Source of the DNA: Microbacterium ureisolvens
GTDB lineage: Bacteria > Actinomycetota > Actinomycetes > Actinomycetales > Microbacteriaceae
Length of the DNA: 64,000 nt
Assembly (NCBI RefSeq): GCF_015278315.1
Contig: NZ_JADIJE010000008.1
Span: 156,640-220,639, forward strand
Direction: 5' to 3'
The notes under the pieces were generated by a model. The model had not been told where the DNA came from. It did not search any database and saw nothing but the letters and a program-made list of their open reading frames with translations. Below, one piece after another: positions 1 through 8,436 of the stretch (positions are counted from its first letter, which is position 1; the number at the start of each line of letters is the position of its first letter). The position numbers and the translations under genes are program-made.

Positions 1-570
1 CTTTGTCACGTCGGCGACCGTCGTGTAGAGCGCCTCGTTGGAGCCCTCGTGCTTCACGCCGTCCTCTTCGCCGCCGACGACGCCGATCTCGACCTCGAGG
101 ATCGCGTTGATGTTCTTGAGGCGGGGGAGGAGGTCCTTCGCGATCTCGATGTTCTCATCGAGCGGCACCGCGGAGCCGTCCCACATGTGCGACTGGAAGA
201 TCGGGTTGCGCCCGGCCTTCACCTCTTCCTCGGACGCCTCGATGAGCGGCAGGACGAAGTCCGCCAGAGCGGGCTTCGGGCAGTGGTCGGTGTGCAGGGC
301 GACCGTGATCGGGTAGTTCTTGGCCACCTCGGTGGCGAACTTCGCGAACGCCAGCGCGCCGGCGGCCCGCGCCTTGACGGTGTGGCCGGCGAAGTAGTCG
401 GCGCCACCGGTGGTGACCTGGATGATGCCGTCGGATCCTGCCTCGGTGAGGCCCTGCAGGACCGCGTTGATCGACTGCGAGCTGGAGACGTTGATGGCGG
501 GATACGCGAAGCCACCGGCCTTCGCGCGGTCCAGCATGTCGGCGTACTGCTCCGGGGTGGCGACGGGCAT
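1..570 (-). CDS. fbaA: Class II fructose-bisphosphate aldolase (partial, C-terminus outside window)
   Basis: This is the N-terminal 190 residues of a class II, metal-dependent aldolase, which interconverts fructose 1,6-bisphosphate with glyceraldehyde 3-phosphate and dihydroxyacetone phosphate in cytosolic glycolysis and gluconeogenesis. The protein starts MPVATPEQYADML and carries the family segments INVSSSQS, QVTTGGADYFAG, the metal-binding VALHTDHCPKP and the ILEVEIGVVGGEEDGV segment. The ATG at 570 is preceded by a GAGGAG ribosome site. The reading frame is open to the left edge, so the gene is cut by the window and not broken. It is divergent from glpX, the next enzyme of gluconeogenesis. 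Confidence 0.96.
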   Translation of the reverse strand, partial: MPVATPEQYADMLDRAKAGGFAYPAINVSSSQSINAVLQGLTEAGSDGIIQVTTGGADYFAGHTVKARAAGALAFAKFATEVAKNYPITVALHTDHCPKPALADFVLPLIEASEEEVKAGRNPIFQSHMWDGSAVPLDENIEIAKDLLPRLKNINAILEVEIGVVGGEEDGVKHEGSNEALYTTVADVTK

Positions 571-606
571 GAGTGCTCCTCGTGATCGATGCGGGCGTCA
601 CCGCAA

Positions 607-612
607 ACTCTA
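607..612 (-). promoter_or_regulatory. fbaA -10 element
   Basis: On the minus strand TAGAGT lies about 37 bases upstream of the fbaA start, giving a short leader that contains the GAGGAG ribosome site. No convincing -35 is visible. Confidence 0.4.
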
Positions 613-749
613 CCCAAGCCCCGGTTGAGGCGACCGTCGCCCGGCGGCTCACCTGCCGGGGAAAACTCGGTCCCTGCACTATCGGAAAGAATCGGGATTC
701 CTTCAGTTGCTCCGACGTGAAATTCCGCGGAATCGGGCGTCAGGCTGGC

Positions 750-755
750 TAGGCT
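750..755 (+). promoter_or_regulatory. glpX -10 element (likely leaderless)
   Basis: TAGGCT ends 7 nt before the ATG at 763, with no ribosome site between. Transcription would start at or next to the start codon. Confidence 0.5.
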
Positions 756-762
756 GACCGTC

Positions 763-1752
763 ATGGTGAGCTTGACCGCGGACATGAGTCCCCTCCACCC
801 CGACCGCAACCTCGCGCTGGAACTGGTGCGTGCGACCGAAGCCGCGGCGATCCGCGCCGTTCCGTTCATCGGCCGTGGCGCCAAGGAGGCTGCCGACGGC
901 GCCGCGGTGGACGCGATGCGGGCGTTCTTCACCACCGTGAACTTCGACGGGACGATCGTCATCGGCGAGGGCGAGAAGGACGAGGCGCCCATGCTCTACA
1001 ACGGCGAGAGGGTCGGCAACGGCCGCGGACCTCGCGCCGACGTGGCGGTCGACCCGATCGACGGCACCTCGCTGACCGCCGCCGGGCGCAACAACGCCCT
1101 CTCGGTCATCGCCGTCTCGGACCACGGCACGATGCTCGACGCCTCGAGCGTCTTCTACATGGACAAGCTGGTGACGGGGCCGGCCGGTGTCGGCGTCGTG
1201 GACATCCGCCTGCCCATCGGCGAGAACATCCGCCGCCTCGCGAAGGCGCTCGACAAGCCGGTCGACGAGCTCGTCGTCTCGGTTCTGCATCGCCCGCGCC
1301 ACGAGCGGCTCATCGAGGAGATCCGCGAGGCGGGCGCCGGCACCCGACTGATGAGCGACGGCGATGTCGCCGGCGGCATCAACGCCGCCCGCCACAACGC
1401 CCGCACCGACATGTGCGTCGGTGTCGGTGGCAGCCCGGAGGGCATCGTGACCGCGTGCGCGATCAAGGCGCTCGGCGGGCACATCCAGGGCCGGCTGTGG
1501 CCGCGCGACGACGATGAGAAGCAGCGCGGCATCGATGCCGGCCTGCGGCTCGACGACTATGTGTACGAGGCCGACGATCTGGTCAAGGGCAACAACACGA
1601 TTTTCGTCGCGACCGGGGTCACCGACGGCGCGCTGGTGGCGGGCGTCCGACGTGAAGGCGGCTACGTCTACACCGAGAGCGTCGTGCTGCGCGGCGCTTC
1701 GGGCACCCTGCGCCGGATCTCGTCGGAGCATCTCGTCTCCAAGTGGCTCTGA
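763..1752 (+). CDS. glpX: Class II fructose-1,6-bisphosphatase GlpX
   Basis: The 329-residue product hydrolyses fructose 1,6-bisphosphate to fructose 6-phosphate, the committed step of gluconeogenesis, in the cytosol. The class II (GlpX) signatures are clear: GEGEKDEAP near residue 70 and the metal-binding VDPIDGT near residue 105, followed by GRNNALSVIA. The length is normal for actinobacterial GlpX. The start may be ATG 763 or GTG 766; neither has a Shine-Dalgarno sequence, and a TAGGCT box just upstream suggests a leaderless transcript. Placement back to back with the aldolase gene fits joint use in sugar phosphate metabolism. Confidence 0.96.
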   Translation: MVSLTADMSPLHPDRNLALELVRATEAAAIRAVPFIGRGAKEAADGAAVDAMRAFFTTVNFDGTIVIGEGEKDEAPMLYNGERVGNGRGPRADVAVDPIDGTSLTAAGRNNALSVIAVSDHGTMLDASSVFYMDKLVTGPAGVGVVDIRLPIGENIRRLAKALDKPVDELVVSVLHRPRHERLIEEIREAGAGTRLMSDGDVAGGINAARHNARTDMCVGVGGSPEGIVTACAIKALGGHIQGRLWPRDDDEKQRGIDAGLRLDDYVYEADDLVKGNNTIFVATGVTDGALVAGVRREGGYVYTESVVLRGASGTLRRISSEHLVSKWL

Positions 1753-1812
1753 GCTCGGGCGTCCCGCGGCGGCTCCAGCGGGCCGGTGGGGCACGTGCGA
1801 CACGTGATGCTG

Positions 1813-1838
1813 CCGTGACGGTTTCGTGATCGTCACGG
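1813..1838 (+). terminator. Stem-loop after glpX
   Basis: Perfect 8-bp arms CCGTGACG and CGTCACGG enclose a 10-nt loop 60 bases past the glpX stop. There is no U-tract, as is usual in high-GC actinobacteria. Confidence 0.5.
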
Positions 1839-1909
1839 CCGCGAACTCTGGCAGAATCGTCTGTGGTGTCGATGGAGGCACGGAGTGTTTCCGACGCGAG
1901 GAGTTGACG

Positions 1910-2119
1910 ATGTCTGCCCAGCCAGCTGAACCGTCGGCCCAGACGGGCGCGCAAGCGGTCGTCGCCAACGCCATCGACCCTGCCCGACGGCCCGACGTGC
2001 TGCTGCGCGTGCGCCGCGACGAGGGCCACGAGATCAGCGCGTGGTGGATGATCGGCGCGTTCGTCGGCGTCTCGGCGGCCGTGATCGTCCTGCTGAGCTT
2101 CGTTCCCGGCGGCGCCTGA
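1910..2119 (+). CDS. Small single-pass membrane protein, unknown function
   Basis: A 69-residue protein starting MSAQPAEPSAQTG, with a hydrophilic Ala/Pro-rich N-terminal half and one strongly hydrophobic helix (WWMIGAFVGVSAAVIVLLSF) near the C-terminus. The ATG at 1910 is chosen because GAGGAG lies about 7 nt upstream; an earlier in-frame ATG at 1826 has no ribosome site. It lies alone between glpX and the convergent rmuC. No function can be assigned. The topology fits a small inner-membrane protein with a cytoplasmic N-terminus. Confidence 0.6.
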   Translation: MSAQPAEPSAQTGAQAVVANAIDPARRPDVLLRVRRDEGHEISAWWMIGAFVGVSAAVIVLLSFVPGGA

Positions 2120-2144
2120 CCTCGCGCTGCGGTTCCGCCGGTCG

Positions 2145-3455
2145 TCAGTCCCGGGGGGCCGCGAGACGCGCGCGCACGTCGCCGAGCTCGGCCGTCACGG
2201 TGTGCTCCGGTGCGTCGTCGATGCCATCGAGCGTCTCCTCGAGGAGCTCCGGGGCCGTGAGGCGTCGCGGGCTCTTCTCGATGGCCGCGGGCTCGCTCAC
2301 CGCGTCGAGCTTCGTCGCATCGATGCCGGGGAACTTGCGCGCGCTGACCAGGACGCGGGTCTCGAGAGAACCGGCGAAGCGGTTGTAGCTGTCGACCGTG
2401 CGCTCGATGGCGCGGCGGAGATCGTCGGCGTGCGATGCGAGGGATCCGAGCCGCTCGTAGAGCTGGTTGCCCAGGTCGAAGAGCGCGCGGGCCTCGTGTG
2501 AGACGTCCTGCTGGGTCCAGGTGTAGGCGACCGTCTTGAGCACCGCCCAGAGGTTGACGGGCGACGCGAGCGCCACGCGCTTGCCGAACGCGTAGTCGAG
2601 GAGCGACGGGTCTTCTTCGAGCGCGGCCGCGAGGAGCGACTCGCTGGGCACGAAACAGACCACGAACTCGGGGCTCGACGACAGCCCGGCCCAGTACGTC
2701 TTGCGGGCCAGGGCGTCGACGTGCGCCCGCACGGCCTTGACGTGCTTGTCGAGCAGCGCTCGCCGCCGAGCGGCCTCGGCACCCTGGGCGGTCAGCGGGA
2801 TCGCGCTCGCCTCGAGGAAGGCGTCCAGCGGCACCTTCGCATCGACGGCGATCGCCTTCTCACCGGGCAGCCGGATCACCATGTCGGGGCGCCCGGCGCC
2901 GGCGTCCGTCGTGATCGACGTCTGCAGCTCGAAGTCGACATGCCGCGTGAGCCCGGCCGCTTCCACGACGCGCCGCAGCTGGGTCTCGCCCCACACGCCG
3001 CGCGTGCTGCCCGAGCGCAGGGCTCCGGCGAGCGACTCGGTGGTGGCGCGCAGCGCCTCGTCGGATTCGTGGGCGCGCCGCAGCTGCTCGGCGAGCGTGC
3101 CGAACTGCGTGTGGCGGTCGCGCTCGAGCTCGTCGACCTTGCTGTGCATGGCAGCCAAAGTCTCTTGCACCGGCGCGAGCGCCCGCAGCACCGACTGCTC
3201 GCGCCGCTCGCGCTCCTCGCGGGCCGCCTGATCGTGCCGGGCCTGCAAGGCGAGGTCGCGGTAGAGGAGCTGCTGATGCTCCAGCTGCGCCTGCACGCCC
3301 TGGCGTGAGGCATCCGACGCCGCCAGACGGGCGGTGAGGTCGGCGTGCTCGCGAGCCCCCCGCGCGGCCGCGCGCGCCAGTCCGGCCGCCCACCCCGCCA
3401 CCGCGCCGATGGCGAGGCAGGCGATCACCACCACACTGATCACGACTGCGTCCAT
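2145..3455 (-). CDS. rmuC: DNA recombination protein RmuC
   Basis: The 436-residue protein has an N-terminal membrane helix (residues about 4-25), a long charged coiled-coil region rich in Arg, Glu and Ala (about 35-140) and the conserved RmuC core with GVWGETQLRRVVEAAGL, DMVIRLPGEKAIAVDAKVPL and SPVNLWAVLKTVAY. RmuC proteins are predicted PD-(D/E)XK nucleases that limit rearrangement at inverted repeats; the VDAK segment is part of the predicted active site. The start ATG has GGAGG immediately upstream. The C-terminal 60 residues are low complexity and less conserved. Confidence 0.93.
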   Translation of the reverse strand: MDAVVISVVVIACLAIGAVAGWAAGLARAAARGAREHADLTARLAASDASRQGVQAQLEHQQLLYRDLALQARHDQAAREERERREQSVLRALAPVQETLAAMHSKVDELERDRHTQFGTLAEQLRRAHESDEALRATTESLAGALRSGSTRGVWGETQLRRVVEAAGLTRHVDFELQTSITTDAGAGRPDMVIRLPGEKAIAVDAKVPLDAFLEASAIPLTAQGAEAARRRALLDKHVKAVRAHVDALARKTYWAGLSSSPEFVVCFVPSESLLAAALEEDPSLLDYAFGKRVALASPVNLWAVLKTVAYTWTQQDVSHEARALFDLGNQLYERLGSLASHADDLRRAIERTVDSYNRFAGSLETRVLVSARKFPGIDATKLDAVSEPAAIEKSPRRLTAPELLEETLDGIDDAPEHTVTAELGDVRARLAAPRD

Positions 3456-3518
3456 GCCTCCAGCGTGCAGGATGCCTCCGACATCGCCGCGACCCCGCGC
3501 GGCGGCATCCGATCGCGG

Positions 3519-4121
3519 CTACGCCACGGCGAACGAGACCGCCGGCGCCTCGGCGACCGCGATCTGCGACACCCGCACGCCGACGGCCCCGGCCAGCGAC
3601 TCGATGTCGGCGGCCCCGAGACGGCGCGCGGCGTCGATCATCACGTGGGCGCACGCGAGCGCATCGGCGGTGGCGTTGTGATGCGGGAAGTCGGCGAAGC
3701 CGGCCTCGGCGGCGACGAAGGGAAGCCGGTAGGACTCCAGCCGGTACACCTTGCGGGCGACCTGCAGGCTGCACGCGTACCGGTACGGCGGGCACTCGTC
3801 GCCGGTCGCGTCGCACGCGCGCTTGAGGACCGCCATGTCGAAGCCGGCGTTGTGGGCGACGAGGATGTCGTCTCCGACGAAGGCGGCGAGGGGAGCCAGC
3901 TGCTGCGTCCAGGTCGCGGCGTCGGCGACGTCCTCGGACCGGATGCCGTGGATGCGCACGTTCAGCTCGAAGAAGACGTCGTGGCCGGCCGGGGGACGGA
4001 TCAGCCACCCGGTCTTATCGACGATCCGCCCGTCGCGCACGCGGACGAGCCCGACCGCGCACGCCGAGGCGTTGCTGGAGTTCGCCGTCTCGAAGTCGAT
4101 CGCGGTGAAGTCCAGTGGCAC
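3519..4121 (-). CDS. DEDDh 3'-5' exonuclease (DnaQ/RNase T-like)
   Basis: About 200 residues with the three exonuclease motifs of the DnaQ superfamily: Exo I IDFETANSS at the N-terminus, Exo II VAHNAGFD in the middle and Exo III HHNATADALA, the DEDDh arrangement. It probably trims DNA or RNA 3' ends; as a free-standing domain it could be a proofreading-like or repair exonuclease, and the substrate cannot be told. I take GTG 4121 as start, with GAGTCT ending 6 nt upstream. A CTG six bases further in has GGGGAGG at good spacing and is an alternative. The ATG at 4199 is unlikely because it overlaps the divergent gene's start. Confidence 0.87.
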   Translation of the reverse strand: MPLDFTAIDFETANSSNASACAVGLVRVRDGRIVDKTGWLIRPPAGHDVFFELNVRIHGIRSEDVADAATWTQQLAPLAAFVGDDILVAHNAGFDMAVLKRACDATGDECPPYRYACSLQVARKVYRLESYRLPFVAAEAGFADFPHHNATADALACAHVMIDAARRLGAADIESLAGAVGVRVSQIAVAEAPAVSFAVA

Positions 4122-4185
4122 CTCCCCAGACTCACCCGGGCACCGCCGGTCCGCCGGAAGGCGCGCCGAGCGGCCACCTCCGTCA

Positions 4186-4191
4186 TAGAGT
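4186..4191 (+). promoter_or_regulatory. -10 element, leaderless methyltransferase gene
   Basis: TAGAGT ends exactly 6 nt before ATG 4198, and the spacer CGGGGC leaves no usable ribosome site distance. Confidence 0.5.
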
Positions 4192-4197
4192 CGGGGC

Positions 4198-4956
4198 ATG
4201 GCCGGTCGCGAGGAGATGTCGCTGTCATTCGGTGCCGCCGCCCGCGCTTACGAGGCCGGACGCCCGGACTACCCGCGCGAGTCGGTGGAGTGGCTGCTCG
4301 GCCCGGCCCGCGAGCCCGGACGCGCGGTGCGGGCGGCCGACGTCGGCGCCGGCACCGGCAAGCTCACCCGCACGATCGTCGAGGCGGGCGCGGAAGTCGT
4401 CGCCATCGACCCCGATGCCGAGATGCTCGCCGCCCTGCGGGAGCACGTGCACGGCGTTCCCACCTTCGTGGGGACGGGAGAGCGGATGCCGCTGCCCGAC
4501 GCGTCCGTCGACGCGGTGCTCCTCGGGCAGGCGTGGCACTGGGTCGATCCGGTCGCCGCGTCGGCCGAGGCCGGCCGGGTGCTGCGCAGCGGTGGCGTGC
4601 TGGGACTGGTGTGGAACATCCGCGACGAGTCCGATCCGTGGGTCGCGCGGCTCACCGCGGCGATGCACGGCAGCCACGCCGAGGAGATGCTCGCGGGCGA
4701 CGGACCCCGGGTCGCCGACCCGTTCGCAGGGCTGGAAGCCCGCACGTGGACCTGGACGCGCCCGATCTCGCGGGCGGCGCTGCTCGACATGGTCGCCTCG
4801 CGCAGCTACATCATCACCGCGCCCGAAGCCGAGCGCGCCGCCATCCTCACCGCGGTCGCAGCGCTGTTCGACGAGCGCCGGATCACCGACGCCACCGGCG
4901 CGGAGGTCGTCGACCTGCCGTACGTCACGCACGCCTACCGCGGCATCCGCCCCTGA
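4198..4956 (+). CDS. Class I SAM-dependent methyltransferase
   Basis: A 252-residue cytosolic methyltransferase of the Methyltransf_11 type. Motif I is AADVGAGTGKLTRTIVEAGAEVVAIDPD, followed by the acidic loop and the GERMPLPDASVDAVLLGQAWHWVD segment typical of motif II/III. The C-terminal half (residues about 140-250) forms the variable substrate-binding part, so the acceptor is unknown. The first 30 residues (FGAAARAYEAGRPDYP) match the N-terminal helix seen in many small-molecule methyltransferases. It is divergent from the exonuclease gene. Confidence 0.88.
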   Translation: MAGREEMSLSFGAAARAYEAGRPDYPRESVEWLLGPAREPGRAVRAADVGAGTGKLTRTIVEAGAEVVAIDPDAEMLAALREHVHGVPTFVGTGERMPLPDASVDAVLLGQAWHWVDPVAASAEAGRVLRSGGVLGLVWNIRDESDPWVARLTAAMHGSHAEEMLAGDGPRVADPFAGLEARTWTWTRPISRAALLDMVASRSYIITAPEAERAAILTAVAALFDERRITDATGAEVVDLPYVTHAYRGIRP

Positions 4957-5031
4957 GGCGAGTTGCGGCGCACGCGGTCCGCGCGCACCGCGGTCCGGTG
5001 CACCCGGGACCACCGCGACGACGTGGGCGGC

Positions 5032-5688
5032 CTACGCCCGCACCGCGCCCACGACGTGCCACGGTCCGCTGCGACCGCGGTAGCGCGGCTCGAAGCCGCG
5101 TCCACGCAGGACGGCGATCATCCCGTCCGGCGTGTGCGCGAAGGCGCGGTACGGGTTGCCGGTCAGTGTGTACACCGCGTTGATCGCGCGGGCCATGACG
5201 CGCGCGAACAGGCTGTACGTCGGGTGGCTGAACACCACGGCGCGCCGTCCTCGTCCGGCGGCGGCGCCGAGGAGACCCTCGTAGTCCGGGTAGCAGCAGA
5301 CCACGCGATGCAGCACGACGATGTCCGAGGGCTCGACGGCCTCCGGGGTCCCGGCCAGGTCGATCCCCAGCATCCGTGTCACGCGATCGCGCAGGCCCGC
5401 ATCCTCGAGCAGCCGCGTCGCCTCGGGCTCGTAGGCGGAGGACAGCTCGACGTTCGTCGTGTGGGACGCGCCGCGCTTGAGCGCCTCGAGCTGGATGTCG
5501 CCGATGCCGCCGCCGATCTCGAGCACCGACGAGCCCTCGAGGCCGACCGCCTCGGCGAACTCGAGGACGAGCCGGGCGCTGGGCGTAAGACCCTCGCGCC
5601 GGTAGCGCCGCGCCAGGCGGCGGGCGAACCGCGCGTTGAACTCGCGGTCGAAGTCCTCCGGCGTCTGCGGTGCGCAGCACTCGTCCAC
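5032..5688 (-). CDS. SAM-dependent methyltransferase-like protein
   Basis: A 218-residue protein. The SAM-binding loop is [29 protein letters not shown], and the [18 protein letters not shown] segment follows at the motif II position. The N-terminus carries a vicinal Cys pair ([13 protein letters not shown]) that could bind a metal. I choose GTG 5688: an upstream ATG at 5859 would run into the start of the divergent reductase gene, and a GATACT box ends 6 nt before the GTG. The acceptor substrate is unknown. [17 protein letters not shown] near residue 155 looks amphipathic and could contact membranes or a hydrophobic substrate. Confidence 0.8.
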   Translation of the reverse strand: MDECCAPQTPEDFDREFNARFARRLARRYRREGLTPSARLVLEFAEAVGLEGSSVLEIGGGIGDIQLEALKRGASHTTNVELSSAYEPEATRLLEDAGLRDRVTRMLGIDLAGTPEAVEPSDIVVLHRVVCCYPDYEGLLGAAAGRGRRAVVFSHPTYSLFARVMARAINAVYTLTGNPYRAFAHTPDGMIAVLRGRGFEPRYRGRSGPWHVVGAVRA

Positions 5689-5694
5689 GCGGTC

Positions 5695-5700
5695 AGTATC
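5695..5700 (-). promoter_or_regulatory. -10 element, minus-strand methyltransferase
   Basis: GATACT on the minus strand ends exactly 6 nt before GTG 5688. Confidence 0.4.
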
Positions 5701-5815
5701 CCGCCGGCTCAGCGTCGGGGCAACGGCTCGAGCCGGGCGGCCGAGGCCCCGCCCGCACCAGCCGGGCTGCTGCCGTCGCGTCGCGGCCGGCGAGCGCGGT
5801 GTCGTGCCCGTGGCG

Positions 5816-5821
5816 TACGGT
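5816..5821 (+). promoter_or_regulatory. -10 element, DHFR-like gene
   Basis: TACGGT ends exactly 6 nt before GTG 5828, and no ribosome site is present. Confidence 0.45.
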
Positions 5822-5827
5822 TGCGCC

Positions 5828-6439
5828 GTGCGCACCCTCACCGTCTGCAATTTCGTCACCGTCGACGGCCGCTACGAAGACGACGACCACGACATCGTGT
5901 CCTTCTTCGAGCACCAGCATCCCGACTATCGCGGGGCCGACACCTTCGACCACTACACCACCGGCCTCATGCGCGCTTCGAACACGCTCGTGCTCTCGGG
6001 GCGTCGCTCGGCCCTCGGCAACCTCGGCTACTGGACGGGCGTGCGCGAGGATCCCGAGGCCACCGCCATCCGTCGCGAGTTCGCCGAGCTGATCCTCGAG
6101 ATCGAGAAGATCGTGGTGTCCGACACGATCACCGAGGACGACATCGCGCCCTATCGGAACGTCCGCATCGTGCCCGTCGCCGACGCGCGGTCGGAGATCG
6201 CCGCACTCAAGCGGAGCGACGGGCGCGGCATCCTGATCCTCCTCGGCCGGATCCTGTGGAACGACCTCATGCACGCCGGCCTGGTCGACGAGCTGCACCT
6301 CGTGACCTTCCCCCTCATCGCCGGCACGGGCGTGCCGCTGTTCGACTCCCGCCCTCCCGTCGCCCTCAAGCTCCTCGAGACCCGAGCGTGGGAGGAATCG
6401 GGCAATGTGCTCATGAGATGGCGCGTCGACCCCGACTGA
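5828..6439 (+). CDS. Dihydrofolate reductase family protein (RibD C-terminal domain type)
   Basis: The 203-residue protein starts [18 protein letters not shown] and carries a [13 protein letters not shown] segment and the ending [17 protein letters not shown], the hallmarks of the RibD_C/DHFR-like reductase fold that binds NADPH. Many such stand-alone actinobacterial proteins have no defined substrate. The GTG at 5828 is preferred because the family begins right at this strand and a TACGGT box ends 6 nt upstream. It is monocistronic, with a hairpin 12 nt after the stop. Confidence 0.86.
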   Translation: MRTLTVCNFVTVDGRYEDDDHDIVSFFEHQHPDYRGADTFDHYTTGLMRASNTLVLSGRRSALGNLGYWTGVREDPEATAIRREFAELILEIEKIVVSDTITEDDIAPYRNVRIVPVADARSEIAALKRSDGRGILILLGRILWNDLMHAGLVDELHLVTFPLIAGTGVPLFDSRPPVALKLLETRAWEESGNVLMRWRVDPD

Positions 6440-6450
6440 CGTGGGGACGG

Positions 6451-6475
6451 CGGATGCCGCGGGCCGCGGCATCCG
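6451..6475 (+). terminator. GGATGCC-type hairpin after the DHFR-like gene
   Basis: CGGATGCCGC pairs with GCGGCATCCG across a 5-nt loop, a 10-bp perfect stem 12 nt after the stop codon. Confidence 0.7.
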
Positions 6476-6537
6476 TCGTCATCTTCTCGGCAGGCCACTG
6501 AAGCGTCCGCCCGGCGAGGCGTCGCGGTCGGGCCATC

Positions 6538-6543
6538 TAGACT
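6538..6543 (+). promoter_or_regulatory. ychF -10 element
   Basis: TAGACT ends 8 nt before GTG 6552. There is no ribosome site, so a leaderless or near-leaderless transcript is likely. Confidence 0.4.
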
Positions 6544-6551
6544 GGATGCCC

Positions 6552-7625
6552 GTGGCTCTCACCATCGGAATCGTCGGTCTCCCCAACGTCGGCAAGTCGA
6601 CCCTCTTCAACGCGCTGACCAAGAACCAGGTGCTCGCCGCGAACTACCCGTTCGCGACGATCGAGCCCAACATCGGCGTGGTCAACCTGCCCGACGAGCG
6701 GCTCGACAAGCTCGCCGAGATCTTCGGCTCGGAGCGCATCCTGCCGGCGGCGGTGTCGTTCGTCGACATCGCGGGCATCGTCCGCGGCGCGTCGGAAGGC
6801 GAGGGGCTCGGCAACAAGTTCCTCGCGAACATCCGCGAGGCCGACGCCATCGCGCAGGTGGTGCGCGGCTTCGCCGACGACGACGTGGTCCACGTCGACG
6901 GTGCGGTGAACCCGCGCAGCGACATGGAGACGATCAACGCCGAGCTGCAGCTCGCCGACCTCGAGACCCTCGAGCGCGCGATCACGCGCTACGAGAAGGA
7001 GGTCAAGGGGCGAAAGCTCGATCCGGCCGTCCTCGCGACGGCGGTCGAGGCGCGCGAGGCGCTCCAGCGCGGCGAGCTGCTGTCCGCGTCGGGGATCGAC
7101 CTGACTCCCATCAAGGAACTGGGCCTGCTGACGGCGAAGCCGTTCATCTTCGTGTTCAACGTCGACGAGGCGGTGCTGACGGATGCCGCGCGCAAGGCCG
7201 AGCTCGCGGCACTGGTCGCTCCGGCCCAGGCCGTGTTCCTGGACGCGAAGATCGAATCCGAGCTCATCGACCTCGACCCGGAGGACGCCGCGGAGCTGCT
7301 GGCGTCGACAGGGCAGGACGAGTCGGGCCTCGACCAGCTGGCCCGCATCGGCTTCGACACGCTCGGGCTGCAGACCTACTTGACGGCCGGCCCCAAGGAG
7401 GCGCGCGCCTGGACCATCGGCAAGGGCTGGAAGGCGCCCCAGGCGGCCGGCGTGATCCACACCGACTTCGAGAAGGGCTTCATTAAGGCCGAAGTCATCT
7501 CCTACGACGACCTCGTCGCGACCGGCTCGGTCATCGAGGCCCGCGCCAAGGGCAAGGCCCGCCTGGAGGGCAAGGACTACGTCATGCAGGACGGCGACGT
7601 CGTCGAGTTCCGGTTCAACGTCTGA
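6552..7625 (+). CDS. ychF: Redox-regulated ATPase / ribosome-binding YchF (OLA1 family)
   Basis: A 357-residue Obg-related P-loop NTPase that prefers ATP and associates with ribosomes. The P-loop is GLPNVGKSTLFNAL near the N-terminus, the switch region is NYPFATIEPNIGVV, the Walker B region is VDIAGIVRGASEGEGLGNKFL, and the G4-like FVFNVDE is followed by the C-terminal TGS domain (HTDFEKGFIKAEVISYDDL). The family starts (M)ALTIGIVGLP, so GTG 6552 is preferred over the in-frame ATG at 6546. Length and motifs are intact. Confidence 0.97.
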   Translation: MALTIGIVGLPNVGKSTLFNALTKNQVLAANYPFATIEPNIGVVNLPDERLDKLAEIFGSERILPAAVSFVDIAGIVRGASEGEGLGNKFLANIREADAIAQVVRGFADDDVVHVDGAVNPRSDMETINAELQLADLETLERAITRYEKEVKGRKLDPAVLATAVEAREALQRGELLSASGIDLTPIKELGLLTAKPFIFVFNVDEAVLTDAARKAELAALVAPAQAVFLDAKIESELIDLDPEDAAELLASTGQDESGLDQLARIGFDTLGLQTYLTAGPKEARAWTIGKGWKAPQAAGVIHTDFEKGFIKAEVISYDDLVATGSVIEARAKGKARLEGKDYVMQDGDVVEFRFNV

Positions 7626-7688
7626 GCCGACACCCCGCCCGTTCGGGCGCCGAGTACCGTCCAGCCCCCGCGAGAGGAACAGAACACC

Positions 7689-8378
7689 GTGGCTGACACC
7701 CAGATCTTCGAGCCCGAGGGCCGCGCCATCCCGTACGCCGACGACAAGGTCGTCGGTCCCACCCTCGTGCTGCTGCCCGGGCTGGGACTGAACATCAGCT
7801 ACCTCGGCCCGCTCGCCCATGCCCTCGTCGAAGAGGACTTCCACATCGTGCGGATCGGCCCGCGCCACCCCTCGAGCGCGGCCGACCAGGACGTCACGAT
7901 GCACGACCTCGCGCAGGACGTCGCGGATGTGATGCGCCACCTCGGCATCGGCAGCGCCTGGGTCGGCGGCCACGCGTTCGGCGGATCCGTCGCGCGCGCC
8001 GTGTCGCTCGACCACCCCGAACTCGTCAGCGGCGTGCTCCTGCTGGGCGTCGAGGGCGCCGAGCTCACCGACGAGCTGCACGCCGAGGGCTCGGAGATCC
8101 CCGAGCAGGCCCGCGATGCGGCAGTGGAGTCGCTGCAGCGCGGCGCGCAGCTGGCCACTCCCGAGCTCGAGTGGTCGTCCCTGGCCCCCGCAGTGCCGGT
8201 GCTCGTGGTGCAGGGCGCGGAAGACCGCATGACGCCGCCGGCCAACGGCGAGCAGCTGCGGGCGTCGGCCCCCGACCGCGTCAGCGTCGTGAGCGTCGAG
8301 GGCGCCGGCCACCTGTTCCCCGTGACGCACGTGGGTGCGACGGCGTGGCCGATCGAGGATTACCTCGACTGGGACTGA
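7689..8378 (+). CDS. Alpha/beta hydrolase-fold protein lacking the nucleophile serine
   Basis: A 229-residue alpha/beta hydrolase fold. The oxyanion region is LLPGLGLN, the acid residue lies in VVQGAEDRMTPP and the histidine in VEGAGHLFP. The nucleophile elbow reads VGGHAFGGS, so the usual GHSxGG serine is Ala. The fold looks complete, but serine hydrolase chemistry is not expected. Alanine at this site also occurs in some natural family members such as RutD. It may act as a non-hydrolytic enzyme, a binding protein or a water-based hydrolase. The GTG start has a GAGAGGAA ribosome site. Confidence 0.85.
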   Translation: MADTQIFEPEGRAIPYADDKVVGPTLVLLPGLGLNISYLGPLAHALVEEDFHIVRIGPRHPSSAADQDVTMHDLAQDVADVMRHLGIGSAWVGGHAFGGSVARAVSLDHPELVSGVLLLGVEGAELTDELHAEGSEIPEQARDAAVESLQRGAQLATPELEWSSLAPAVPVLVVQGAEDRMTPPANGEQLRASAPDRVSVVSVEGAGHLFPVTHVGATAWPIEDYLDWD

Positions 8379-8404
8379 GGCACCTGCCTCGCCGACCCGG
8401 CGAC

Positions 8405-8436
8405 GCTGAGCCCCGGCGGAAGCCCGAGCACTCAGC
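8405..8436. terminator. Weak bidirectional stem between convergent genes
   Basis: GCTGAG (8405-8410) and CTCAGC (8431-8436) flank a GC-rich loop between the hydrolase and the convergent YCII gene. A second small stem GAGGCA/TGCCTC lies at 8377-8390. Confidence 0.3.
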
